This document shows positions 6,575-13,442 of a stretch of 20,527 nt of DNA, piece by piece. The notes under the pieces were generated by a model. It did no database searches, was not told where the DNA came from, and saw only the letters and a program-made list of their open reading frames with translations. Positions within the stretch are counted from its first letter, which is position 1. Each line of letters starts with the position of its first letter. Position numbers and translations under genes: made by a program. Source of the DNA: JBEATZ01 sp041178545 (GTDB taxonomy: Bacteria; Planctomycetota; UBA1135; UBA2386). The DNA lies in assembly GCA_041178545.1 (NCBI GenBank), contig JBEGVB010000169.1:1-20527 (forward strand), given 5' to 3'.

Positions 6575-7105
6575 TCACTTCTTCGCGGCGGCGATGGTGA
6601 CCGGGATCTCGCCCATCTTCTTGCCGAAGGAGACGTAGATGCCGGCACCGTTGTCCATCGCGTAGAAGGCCAGCACGAGGCGCTTGCTCTCATCCTGACT
6701 GTCAGCGAGGGGCAGCTTCATCGTCTGGACGGTCTCGCCCTGGGCGAAGTTGATCTCCCACGCGAGTTCGGCATTGATCGTGAAGTAGACCTGGTACTCG
6801 CCGGCCTTGACGTCGAGGTCGCCGACCTTGCAGTCCACGCTGGTGCTGAAGGAGGCCAGCGGGGTGGACTTGGCCGTGTTGTTGACGCGGGTGCGGGCGC
6901 GCTCGCCCTTCTCCTTGTCCATGATCATCGTCATGGTCTTGCCATCAGCCCAGGTGATGGCCGTGTAGTTGAGGCTCATCTTGGCCTCGCCTGCGGCGAT
7001 GGACTGGCTGATCGAGGGGGCGTTGGAGTTGGTGGAGCCCATCTTCTGGGCGGCTACGGGGGCGCAGAGGGCTGCGCAGAACAGCAGGGAAAGGAAGGTC
7101 TTCAT
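6575..7105 (-). CDS. Exported DUF2911 family protein
   Basis: The product is 176 residues. MKTFLSLLFCAALCAPVAAQ is a clear Sec signal peptide with cleavage after AAQ or nearby. The mature part has the look of the DUF2911 family: a single beta-rich domain containing ITWADGKTMTMIM, a central VGDLDVKAGEYQVYFTIN (family pattern G..l.aG.Y.l), then AWEINFAQGE, and a final set of strands (LVLAFYAMDNGAGIYVSFG, GEIPVTIA). The family has no defined biochemical role. It usually occurs as a secreted or periplasmic protein in Bacteroidota, Planctomycetota and relatives. The gene is monocistronic, converges on the lipoprotein gene and is followed by strong hairpins. The family assignment is from pattern recognition and is less certain than the gene itself. 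Confidence 0.8.
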   Translation of the reverse strand: MKTFLSLLFCAALCAPVAAQKMGSTNSNAPSISQSIAAGEAKMSLNYTAITWADGKTMTMIMDKEKGERARTRVNNTAKSTPLASFSTSVDCKVGDLDVKAGEYQVYFTINAELAWEINFAQGETVQTMKLPLADSQDESKRLVLAFYAMDNGAGIYVSFGKKMGEIPVTIAAAKK

Positions 7106-7195
7106 GGCGTGGTGCTCGTTGGTAACGGATGAGGGAAAGTGAGGGAGATAGTCTACGGGACAAGGGTTGGGCGGCAGCCAGCGCGCCGCGGAAAC

Positions 7196-8431
7196 TCAGC
7201 CCGCGTGTCCCTTGCGTGTCTCCTGCAGCCAGTGCACGAGCATGTGCCACTGCTTGTGCAGGTCGTGTTCCGGGGTGCCGATGGGCTGCTTGAAGAAGCA
7301 TGCCAGCTGGTGCAGCGGGCCCCGCACGCCGGTCCGCTGGGCGAGGTCGGCAAGGCGGACCAGGTCGAGCACCAGCGGCGCGGCGAGGATGGAGTCGTTG
7401 CCCTGCCAGGTGAACTGCATCGACATGCGCGTGCCGAGGAAGCCCTCGAAGTGGACGAAGTCCCAGGCAGTCTTCCAGTCGTGAAGAGAGGGCACGTAGT
7501 CGATGCCCACGTGGGTGTGGAGCGGGTAACCGAGGATCTGCGGCAGCAGCGCGTCCTTGGTGGCGACCTTCGACTGCTTGTTCTCGGGTTGCGAGAGCAC
7601 GACGCCGTCGCGGTCGCCGAGGATGTTGTAGCCCTGCCAGGTGAGCACCCGCAGGTTGCGGTACCGGAACATCGGCGCGAGGGCGGACTTCACCAGGGTC
7701 TCGCCGGTCTTGCCGTCGCAGCCCACGTAGGGCGCGCCGTTGCGCTCGAAGAGCTCGCGCACGGCGGGCACCAGTGCCGAGTTGCTGGGCGTGAAGTGCA
7801 CGTAGGGCAGGCCGAGGGATGCGGCTGCGTAGGCGTACAGGGTCGAGGGGCGCACCAGCGAGGTGCGGTTGCGGTCGATGGCGCGGTCGAGCTCGCGCAG
7901 CGAGGCATGGGCACTGCCCAGGTCCAGTTTCGGCTCGGTCGACGTCAGGTTGACGCAGACCATGCGCTGCAGGCGGTTGGCCTCGAGGAACGATCGCAGG
8001 TCTGCCGTGATGCGCTCGAGCTGCTGACGCAGCGGCTCCTTGTCGTGGCGGTCGGAGTCGGCTAGCGAGGTGATCGTCCTGCCGGCGTTGACGAGGCAGC
8101 CGCGCCTCGTGGCACGGTCCACCTTGCGCAGGTCGGCACGCAACGGCTTCACCAACTCGGGCGGCAGCGTGCCGCTGCGCTCGTGGATCTCCGCAGCCGA
8201 CTCGGCGAGCGTGCCCTTGCGGATCTCGTGGCCGCCGAACACGAGCTTGCCGACCGGGGCCAGCGGCAGTCCTTTGCAGAGCTCGGTCTCGGTGAGGAGC
8301 CCTTGCGGCTCGCGGAGACCGCGGGCCAGCGCGCGGGCGCCGGTCACGACCGTGGTGGCGAGGCCGCCGCGGGCGCCGAAGAGCCAGACGCCGAGGGGCT
8401 TGGAGGGGTTCGAGGGGGTGGGGGTCACCAC
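7196..8431 (-). CDS. ino1: Inositol-3-phosphate synthase
   Basis: The product is 411 residues. It converts glucose 6-phosphate to 1D-myo-inositol 3-phosphate through an NAD-dependent oxidation, aldol-type cyclisation and reduction in the cytosol. Seen: LFGARGGLATTVVTG at 17-31 (Rossmann nucleotide loop), NLTSTEP at 161-167, FTPSNSALVPAV at 213-224, GCDGKTGETLVKS at 237-249 (catalytic core with conserved Lys241 and Lys248), GYNILGDRDGVVLS at 267-280, and HVGIDYVPSLHDWKTAWDFV with FTWQGNDSILAAPLVLDLVR further on. These are strongly conserved family segments, and the length is right. The start is GTG at 8431, or the adjacent in-frame GTG at 8428; there is no obvious ribosome binding site. It is a single gene divergent from the propeller gene at 8551. 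The product could feed phosphatidylinositol, other inositol lipids or a compatible solute; the window does not say which. Confidence 0.93.
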   Translation of the reverse strand: MVTPTPSNPSKPLGVWLFGARGGLATTVVTGARALARGLREPQGLLTETELCKGLPLAPVGKLVFGGHEIRKGTLAESAAEIHERSGTLPPELVKPLRADLRKVDRATRRGCLVNAGRTITSLADSDRHDKEPLRQQLERITADLRSFLEANRLQRMVCVNLTSTEPKLDLGSAHASLRELDRAIDRNRTSLVRPSTLYAYAAASLGLPYVHFTPSNSALVPAVRELFERNGAPYVGCDGKTGETLVKSALAPMFRYRNLRVLTWQGYNILGDRDGVVLSQPENKQSKVATKDALLPQILGYPLHTHVGIDYVPSLHDWKTAWDFVHFEGFLGTRMSMQFTWQGNDSILAAPLVLDLVRLADLAQRTGVRGPLHQLACFFKQPIGTPEHDLHKQWHMLVHWLQETRKGHAG

Positions 8432-8516
8432 AGGAGGGCGGAGGAATCTACCGGAACGGCAGGGATCTTTCGCCGGTTCGGTCCAGGCCCCGGTGTCCGG
8501 CCGCAGGCACGCCTGC

Positions 8517-8545
8517 TTGACAGGTCGCGCCCACTCGCCTCAATG
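8517..8545 (+). promoter_or_regulatory. Possible sigma-70 promoter, perhaps leaderless
   Basis: A perfect TTGACA lies at 8517-8522. With a 17-bp spacer the -10 position is TCAATG (8540-8545), a poor match to TATAAT. If used, transcription would begin at or near the ATG at 8551, giving a leaderless message; no Shine-Dalgarno sequence is visible there. A small hairpin, GCAGG/CCTGC, lies just upstream. Weak support. Confidence 0.25.
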
Positions 8546-8550
8546 GCACC

Positions 8551-9519
8551 ATGCGCGCGCACGGCACCGCAGTCCTGCTGCTCTCGGCGCTGCTCTGCGC
8601 CCAGGAGCAGGAGGCCGCCCAGGCCCCCGCTGCCGTGCCGAGGCCCGATGCGCCTGCGTTGGGCATCGACCTGCGCGCACCGGCCAAGGTGGTGCCGCTG
8701 CCACCTGCCCTGCGGGAGGTCTCTGCGCTCCAGGCCCTCGACGACCAGCGGGTGGCGTGCCTGCAGGACGAGAAGGGCACCTTGTACGAGGTCGACCTCG
8801 CCACCGGAGCCCTGCTGGGGTCGCGCGCCTTCGGCCCCAAGGGCGACTACGAAGGCCTGACCTGCACCGCAGAGCATTGGTACGCACTCCGCAGCGACGG
8901 GGTGCTGTTGCGTTTCCCGCGCCAGCCCGGCCTGCTGTCCCGCACCGAGGCCTTCGAGCTCTCGCTGCCGCAGAAGGACTGCGAGGCGCTGGCCGCGGAC
9001 CGCGACGGGACCCGGCTCCTCGTGGCGCCCAAGGCGAGGCCGGAGGGCGACAAGGAGGCGCGCGACGTGCGCCGGGTGCACGCCTGGGACGTGGCAACAA
9101 GGGAACTGGCAGTCGAGCCGGCCTGGACCCTGTCCGTCGCGAGCTTGCTGGAACAGGCGGTGGCCAAGGGATTCGCCACCCCGACCAAGAAGGTGAAGGG
9201 CGGCAGGAAGAAGGATGCCGAAGGTGCTGTGCCCGAGTCGCGAGAGGTCCCGCACCTGCAGCTCACCATCAGTGAGATCGCCGTCCACCCCGCGACAGGC
9301 GACCTCTGGATCCTGTCCAGTGCTGACAAGGCACTCGTCGTCGTGGACCGCAAGGGCGACCTCGTCCACCTGCACCTGTTCGACCACGACCTGTTGCCCC
9401 AGCCGGAGGCACTGGCGTTCCTGCCCTGTGGCGACCTCGTCGTGGCGAGCGAGGGCAAGGATGCTGCGGCGGTGGTCGTGCGCTACGCGAGGTTGGTGCC
9501 CAAGGCTGCTGCGAAGTGA
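8551..9519 (+). CDS. Exported SdiA-regulated-like (YjiK/esterase-like phytase) propeller protein
   Basis: The product is 322 residues. MRAHGTAVLLLSALLCAQ is a signal peptide, with likely cleavage before EQEAAQ. From about residue 50 the sequence follows the SdiA-regulated family pattern: LREVSALQALDDQRVACLQDEKGTLYEVDL, then GDYEGLT at 98-104, LWILSSADKALVVVDRKGDL at 252-271 and QPEALAFLPCGDLVVASEG at 284-302. The D-x-E-G and QPE-x-x-F-x-x-G-x-L-x-x-ASEG motifs are characteristic of these six-bladed propellers. Residues 212-222 form a Lys-rich insert (TKKVKGGRKKD) in a loop. Family members are periplasmic or outer-surface proteins of uncertain biochemistry, some related to phytases. The gene is divergent from ino1 and converges on the UbiA gene, with its stop inside a shared hairpin. 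Confidence 0.8.
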   Translation: MRAHGTAVLLLSALLCAQEQEAAQAPAAVPRPDAPALGIDLRAPAKVVPLPPALREVSALQALDDQRVACLQDEKGTLYEVDLATGALLGSRAFGPKGDYEGLTCTAEHWYALRSDGVLLRFPRQPGLLSRTEAFELSLPQKDCEALAADRDGTRLLVAPKARPEGDKEARDVRRVHAWDVATRELAVEPAWTLSVASLLEQAVAKGFATPTKKVKGGRKKDAEGAVPESREVPHLQLTISEIAVHPATGDLWILSSADKALVVVDRKGDLVHLHLFDHDLLPQPEALAFLPCGDLVVASEGKDAAAVVVRYARLVPKAAAK

Positions 9520-9546
9520 CGCAGACGGCCCTTGGTCACCGCAGCA
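9507..9546. terminator. Hairpin spanning both stop codons of a convergent gene pair
   Basis: TGCTGCG (9507-9513) pairs with CGCAGCA (9540-9546). After a 2-nt bulge, GTGAC (9516-9520) pairs with GTCAC (9535-9539), leaving a 14-nt loop. The inner stem contains the TGA of the plus-strand gene (9517-9519) and the complement of the UbiA stop (9536-9538), so the two stop codons pair with each other. Only 16 bp separate the two genes, so this is the obvious candidate for a bidirectional terminator. There is no T-tract. Confidence 0.55.
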
Positions 9547-10426
9547 CGAGCCAGACCACGGCGAGGTAGACCACGCCGCTGAGGATCAGCGGGGCGTCGC
9601 GGAAGAGCAGGCGCGCCGGGTCGCCACCCTCGGCCTTGCGGTACACGAGGAACAGGTAGCGGAAGACGCCGTAGGCCACGATGGGGACCGTGAACATGAG
9701 GTTCTCGGTCTTGTGCGTGTCCTTGGTGGCAGGGCTCACCGTGTAGAGCGCGTAGGTCAGGATGCTCAGCGCCGCGAGCGGCCCGATCATCATGTTGAGG
9801 AAGTGGTCCGAGTACTCGCGCATGGTGGCGCGCGTCTGGCCCGACGCCTCGGACTGCCTGTGCAGCTCCTCGTAGCGCTTGCAGAACGCCAGGAAGAGTG
9901 CGAAGAAGAAGGTGCACAGGAGGATCCACGAGGATGCTGGCACGCCGATGGCAGCAGCTCCTGCGTGCACGCGCAGCTGGAAGCCCGCGGCCACGCACAT
10001 GCAGTCGATGATGACGACCTTCTTGAGCCGGAAGGAGTACAGCAGGTTGAGGACGAGGTAGGCGGCAGGCCACACCACGTAGGGCCAGTCGGGCTGGGAG
10101 CCCTCCGGTTCACCCAGCCAGAAGGAGATCCCCGCACTGGCGGCCACCAGGCCCATCATCACGGCCATCGCCACGCTGACCGGGAGTGCACCCGATGCGA
10201 TGGGGCGGTGCTTCTTCTTCGGGTGGTTGCGATCCTCCTCGCGGTCGATCGAGTCGTTGAGGAGGTAGATCGCACTCGCAGCCATGCAGAAGGTCGCGAA
10301 CGCGAGCCCTGCATGGAGCCAGGCGGTCGGCTCGCTGATGCGGTGCGCGAACGGCAGCGGCGCGAACACCAGCAGGTTTTTCACCCACTGGTGCGGTCGC
10401 ATGGCCTTCAGCAGTGGTCCCAGCAT
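9536..10426 (-). CDS. UbiA-family decaprenyl-phosphate phosphoribosyltransferase-like membrane enzyme
   Basis: The product is 296 residues with about 8-9 hydrophobic segments, an integral inner-membrane protein. MRPHQWVKN at 9-17 and NDSIDREEDRNHPKKKHRPI at 57-76 (the first Asp-rich Mg/prenyl-phosphate motif, with a PRPP-binding basic stretch) typify the branch represented by mycobacterial Rv3806c rather than quinone-making UbiA. YSFRLKKVVIIDCMCVAAGF at 130-149 is the second conserved loop region. Family members transfer 5-phosphoribose from PRPP to a polyprenyl phosphate, the first step towards polyprenyl-phosphoryl ribose or arabinose. A GGAGGAG ribosome binding site lies about 5 nt before the ATG. 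It is divergent from the glycosyltransferase operon beginning at 10560 and could supply it with a lipid-linked pentose; that link is inference. Confidence 0.88.
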   Translation of the reverse strand: MLGPLLKAMRPHQWVKNLLVFAPLPFAHRISEPTAWLHAGLAFATFCMAASAIYLLNDSIDREEDRNHPKKKHRPIASGALPVSVAMAVMMGLVAASAGISFWLGEPEGSQPDWPYVVWPAAYLVLNLLYSFRLKKVVIIDCMCVAAGFQLRVHAGAAAIGVPASSWILLCTFFFALFLAFCKRYEELHRQSEASGQTRATMREYSDHFLNMMIGPLAALSILTYALYTVSPATKDTHKTENLMFTVPIVAYGVFRYLFLVYRKAEGGDPARLLFRDAPLILSGVVYLAVVWLVLR

Positions 10427-10559
10427 CGCTCCTCCATCATCGCGCGACCCACTCCATCGGCAACGGCGCCGGGGCCGACTTGAAGCAACTCACCGTGGCG
10501 TTCCTACGCAGTGTGGTGGATGGCAGCACCCGTTGCCACGGATAGTCTCCCGGCTCCCC
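10427..10559. promoter_or_regulatory. Divergent intergenic region between the UbiA gene and the envelope operon
   Basis: These 133 bp hold the UbiA ribosome binding site (GGAGGAG on the minus strand, 10429-10435) and must contain promoters for both directions. On the plus strand TTGAAG at about 10480 is -35-like, but no convincing -10 follows. I see no clear operator or riboswitch-like fold. Confidence 0.3.
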
Positions 10560-12665
10560 ATGCGCAGGAAGCCTCCGGACCTCGACGGCCTCTTTCGTCC
10601 CCGTGCCGTGGCCGTGGTGGGCGCGAGCCGCCGGCCGGGCTCCATCGGTCGACAGATCGTGGCCAACCTGCTGCAGGGCGGGTTCACCGGCCCGGTCTAT
10701 CCGGTGAACCCGAACGCAGAGGTGGTGCACTCGGTGCCCGCGTATGCATCGGTCAAGGCGATCCCCGGTCCCGTGGACCTCGCGGTGCTCGTCGTGCCGC
10801 CGGACGCCGTGCTGGCGACCGCCGAGCAGTGCGGCCGCAAGGGTGTCCGCGGGCTGGTGGTGATCACGGCCGGGTTCCGCGAGATCGGTGGGGAAGGCGT
10901 CGAGCGGGAGGAGCGACTCGGCGCGATCGCACGCAGGTACGGCATGCGGGTGATCGGGCCCAACTGCATGGGCATCCTCAACACCGAGCCTGCCCACCGC
11001 TGCAACGCCAGCTTCTCTGCCTCGGCACCGATGCCGGGTGCCGTCGCGATGGTCTCGCAGTCCGGTGCCCTCGGCGAGGCCATCCTCGCCGATGCCGCGC
11101 AGGCCGGGCTGGGCGTGGCGATGTTCGCGTCCGTCGGCAACCGCGTCGACGTGACCGCGGCGGACCTGCTCGCGTACTGGGAGCACGACCCTGCGGTGAA
11201 GGTGATCCTGCTCTACCTGGAGAGCGTGGGCGAGCCGCACGAGTTCGTCGAGGTGGCGCGGCGCGTGGGCCGGGTGAAGCCCATCATCGCGGTCAAGTCG
11301 GGCCGAAGCGACGCAGGGGCGGCAGCTGCAGGGTCGCACACGGGCTCGATCGCCGGTGCGGACGTGGCCGCGGACACGCTGCTCGCGCAGTGCGGCGTGC
11401 TGCGCGTCGACAGTTTCCGCGACATGTTCGCGCTCGCCCAGGCACTGCTGCACCAGCCGCCTCCACGGGGGCCGCGCATGGCGGTGGTGACCAACGCAGG
11501 CGGGCCCGGCATCCTCGCCACCGACGCACTGGTGGGCGCAGGACTCGGCGTGCAACCGCTGCTGCCGGTCACCGAGAAGGCGCTGCGCAGGGTGCTGCCC
11601 CGCGAGGCCTCGGTGCACAACCCCGTCGACCTGATCGCCAGCGCCGACGGTGCGCGCTACCGCGACACGCTGCGCGCGATCGTGAAGGACACGACGGTCG
11701 ACGGCATCGTGGTGATGTTCGTGTCACCCATCATGATCGACGCAGAGGCCGTGGCGCGGGCGATCGTCGAGGAGACGCGCGGCTGCCGTCGTCCGGTGCT
11801 GGCCTGCATCATGGGCAGGCAACGAGGCGACGAGGCACAGCAACTGCTCGTGCAGGCAGGCATCCCGGTGTTCCGCTACCCGGAGGACGCCGCCACCGTG
11901 TTGCGCCTGATGTGGCGACGGCAGCAGTGGCTCGCACGCAAGCCCGTGGCGCTGCCGAGGCACAGGGTGCAGCGCACTGCTGCAGCCAGGGTGCTGGCGA
12001 GGGTGCGTGAGTCGCGCTGGCTGCGCGCCAGCGAGGCCGAGGCCGTCCTGGCCGCCTACGGGATCCGGTTCCCCGCGTCGCGCCGCGTCCAGACACCGGG
12101 CGACGCGGTGACGGCCGCACACCAGCTCGGCTGGCCGGTGGTGGTGAAGGCAGAGGCCGCCGGCCTGCTGCACAAGAGCGAGCACAAGGCAGTGGCGGTC
12201 GGGTTGCGCACCAGCGACGAGGTCTATGCGGCGGCCGAGGACCTCCTGGACCGCCTGGAGCCTCATTTCCCGGACCTGTCCCTGCAGGTGCAGGCGCACG
12301 CGCCCGGACACCGCGAGGTGCTGCTGGGCATGACACGCGACGCACGTTACGGACCGCTCTACGCAGCCGGGCTCGGGGGTGTGCAGGTCGAGGTGCTGCG
12401 TGACGTTGCCATCCGCGTCGGTCCGCTGGATGGCGGCGACCCGAACGAGATGTTCCTCGGGCTCAAGGGTGCCCAGCTGCTGGGGCCGTTCCGCGGTGCG
12501 CCGGCAGCAGACGTGGCGGCCGCAGCCGACGCACTGCTGCGGCTCCAACGGCTCGTGCAGGATTTCCCCCGGATCCTTGAAGTCGAGGTGAATCCGTTCA
12601 TCGTTGCCGCCCGCGGCAAGCCCAGCGTCGCTGTCGACGCCCGCATCCGCGTCTCGGCTCCATGA
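10560..12665 (+). CDS. NDP-forming acyl-CoA synthetase (fused alpha-beta ACD family)
   Basis: The product is 701 residues, the usual size for a fused alpha/beta ADP-forming acyl-CoA synthetase without an acetyltransferase domain. Such enzymes interconvert acyl-CoA, ADP and phosphate with free acid, CoA and ATP through a phosphohistidine. Seen: CoA-binding Rossmann domain opening LFRPRAVAVVGASRRPGSIG (11-30), GPNCMGILN at 133-141, MVSQSGALGEAI at 164-175, the phosphohistidine loop GSHTGSIAG at 258-266 (His260), and TNAGGPGILATDAL and NPVDLIASAD in the second flavodoxin-like part. The ATP-grasp part carries VVVKAEAAGLLHKSEHKAV (527-545), EVLLGMTRDARYGPLYAAGL (586-605) and EVEVNPF at 674-680. 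The ATG at 10560 is preferred to a 92-residue in-frame extension because family members begin about here. No clear ribosome binding site precedes it. The stop overlaps the next start (ATGA). The acyl substrate is unknown. Confidence 0.92.
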   Translation: MRRKPPDLDGLFRPRAVAVVGASRRPGSIGRQIVANLLQGGFTGPVYPVNPNAEVVHSVPAYASVKAIPGPVDLAVLVVPPDAVLATAEQCGRKGVRGLVVITAGFREIGGEGVEREERLGAIARRYGMRVIGPNCMGILNTEPAHRCNASFSASAPMPGAVAMVSQSGALGEAILADAAQAGLGVAMFASVGNRVDVTAADLLAYWEHDPAVKVILLYLESVGEPHEFVEVARRVGRVKPIIAVKSGRSDAGAAAAGSHTGSIAGADVAADTLLAQCGVLRVDSFRDMFALAQALLHQPPPRGPRMAVVTNAGGPGILATDALVGAGLGVQPLLPVTEKALRRVLPREASVHNPVDLIASADGARYRDTLRAIVKDTTVDGIVVMFVSPIMIDAEAVARAIVEETRGCRRPVLACIMGRQRGDEAQQLLVQAGIPVFRYPEDAATVLRLMWRRQQWLARKPVALPRHRVQRTAAARVLARVRESRWLRASEAEAVLAAYGIRFPASRRVQTPGDAVTAAHQLGWPVVVKAEAAGLLHKSEHKAVAVGLRTSDEVYAAAEDLLDRLEPHFPDLSLQVQAHAPGHREVLLGMTRDARYGPLYAAGLGGVQVEVLRDVAIRVGPLDGGDPNEMFLGLKGAQLLGPFRGAPAADVAAAADALLRLQRLVQDFPRILEVEVNPFIVAARGKPSVAVDARIRVSAP

Positions 12666-13399
12666 CCAGCGGCGATCCCCGTCCCCGATTCAGTCTCGTG
12701 GTCCCCGTCTACAACGAGGAGGCCAACGTGGCTGCGCTCCTGCAGGAGGTGGCCGAGGTCCTGCTGCCGCACGGACCGCTGGAGGTGGTGGCGGTGGACG
12801 ACGGCTCGACCGACGGCTCGCACCAGCGGATGGTGGACTGGAAGCGGGAGCACGCTGCCACGTGGCTCCGCATCGTCCGCCTGCAGCGCAACGGCGGCCA
12901 GAGCTCTGCGGTGCTGGCTGGTGTGGAGCAGGCGCGCGCACCGATCGTCACCACGATGGACGGCGACATGCAGAACGACCCGCGCGACCTGCCGCGCATG
13001 GTGGCCGAGGTCGAGTCCGGCCGTGTGGATGCCGTGGTGGGGGTGCGCCGCAAGCGCATGGACACGTTCGTCCGCCGCGCGTCCTCGCGCATCGGCAACG
13101 CGGTCCGCAACGCCGTCACCGGAGACCGTGTCCAGGACGCAGCCTGCGGCATCAAGGTCGTGCGGCGCGAGTTCTTCCTCGCAGCCCCCAGGTTCCACGG
13201 CATGCACCGCTTCATGGCCACGCTCGTGCGACAGCTGGGCGGCAAGGTCGTGGAGACGGACGTCAACCACCGACCGCGCGCAGCAGGTGTCGCCAAGTAC
13301 GGCATCGGCAACCGCGCCCTGCGCGGCCTGCGCGACTGCTTCGGCGTGCGGTGGCTCGGCATGCGCACGATCCGGCCCTTGGTCCGCGACGAGGTCTGA
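12662..13399 (+). CDS. GT2 family glycosyltransferase, polyprenyl-phosphate sugar synthase type
   Basis: The product is 245 residues. It has a GT-A fold with FSLVVPVYNEEANV (10-23), VDDGSTDGS (45-53), RNGGQSSAVLAGVEQA (76-91) and the metal-binding MDGDMQNDP (99-107, Asp100/Asp102). The ACGIKVVRRE segment at 161-170 also fits the DPM1/ArnC/GtrB group, which transfers a sugar from a nucleotide donor to a polyprenyl phosphate on the cytosolic side. There are no C-terminal transmembrane helices, so it is probably a soluble or peripheral member. Its start overlaps the previous stop by 4 bp. The gene 43 bp downstream encodes an ArnT-like transferase, which uses exactly this kind of lipid-linked donor. 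The sugar cannot be read from the sequence. Confidence 0.92.
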   Translation: MTSGDPRPRFSLVVPVYNEEANVAALLQEVAEVLLPHGPLEVVAVDDGSTDGSHQRMVDWKREHAATWLRIVRLQRNGGQSSAVLAGVEQARAPIVTTMDGDMQNDPRDLPRMVAEVESGRVDAVVGVRRKRMDTFVRRASSRIGNAVRNAVTGDRVQDAACGIKVVRREFFLAAPRFHGMHRFMATLVRQLGGKVVETDVNHRPRAAGVAKYGIGNRALRGLRDCFGVRWLGMRTIRPLVRDEV

Positions 13400-13442
13400 C
13401 CCTCGAACTCGCATTCGCTCGGTGTGCGGCTAACCTGACCGC

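Noticed and set aside
10437..11618. 393-residue minus-strand frame opposite the acyl-CoA synthetase
   Set aside because: His/Arg-rich shadow of the conserved plus-strand gene, with no recognisable motif.
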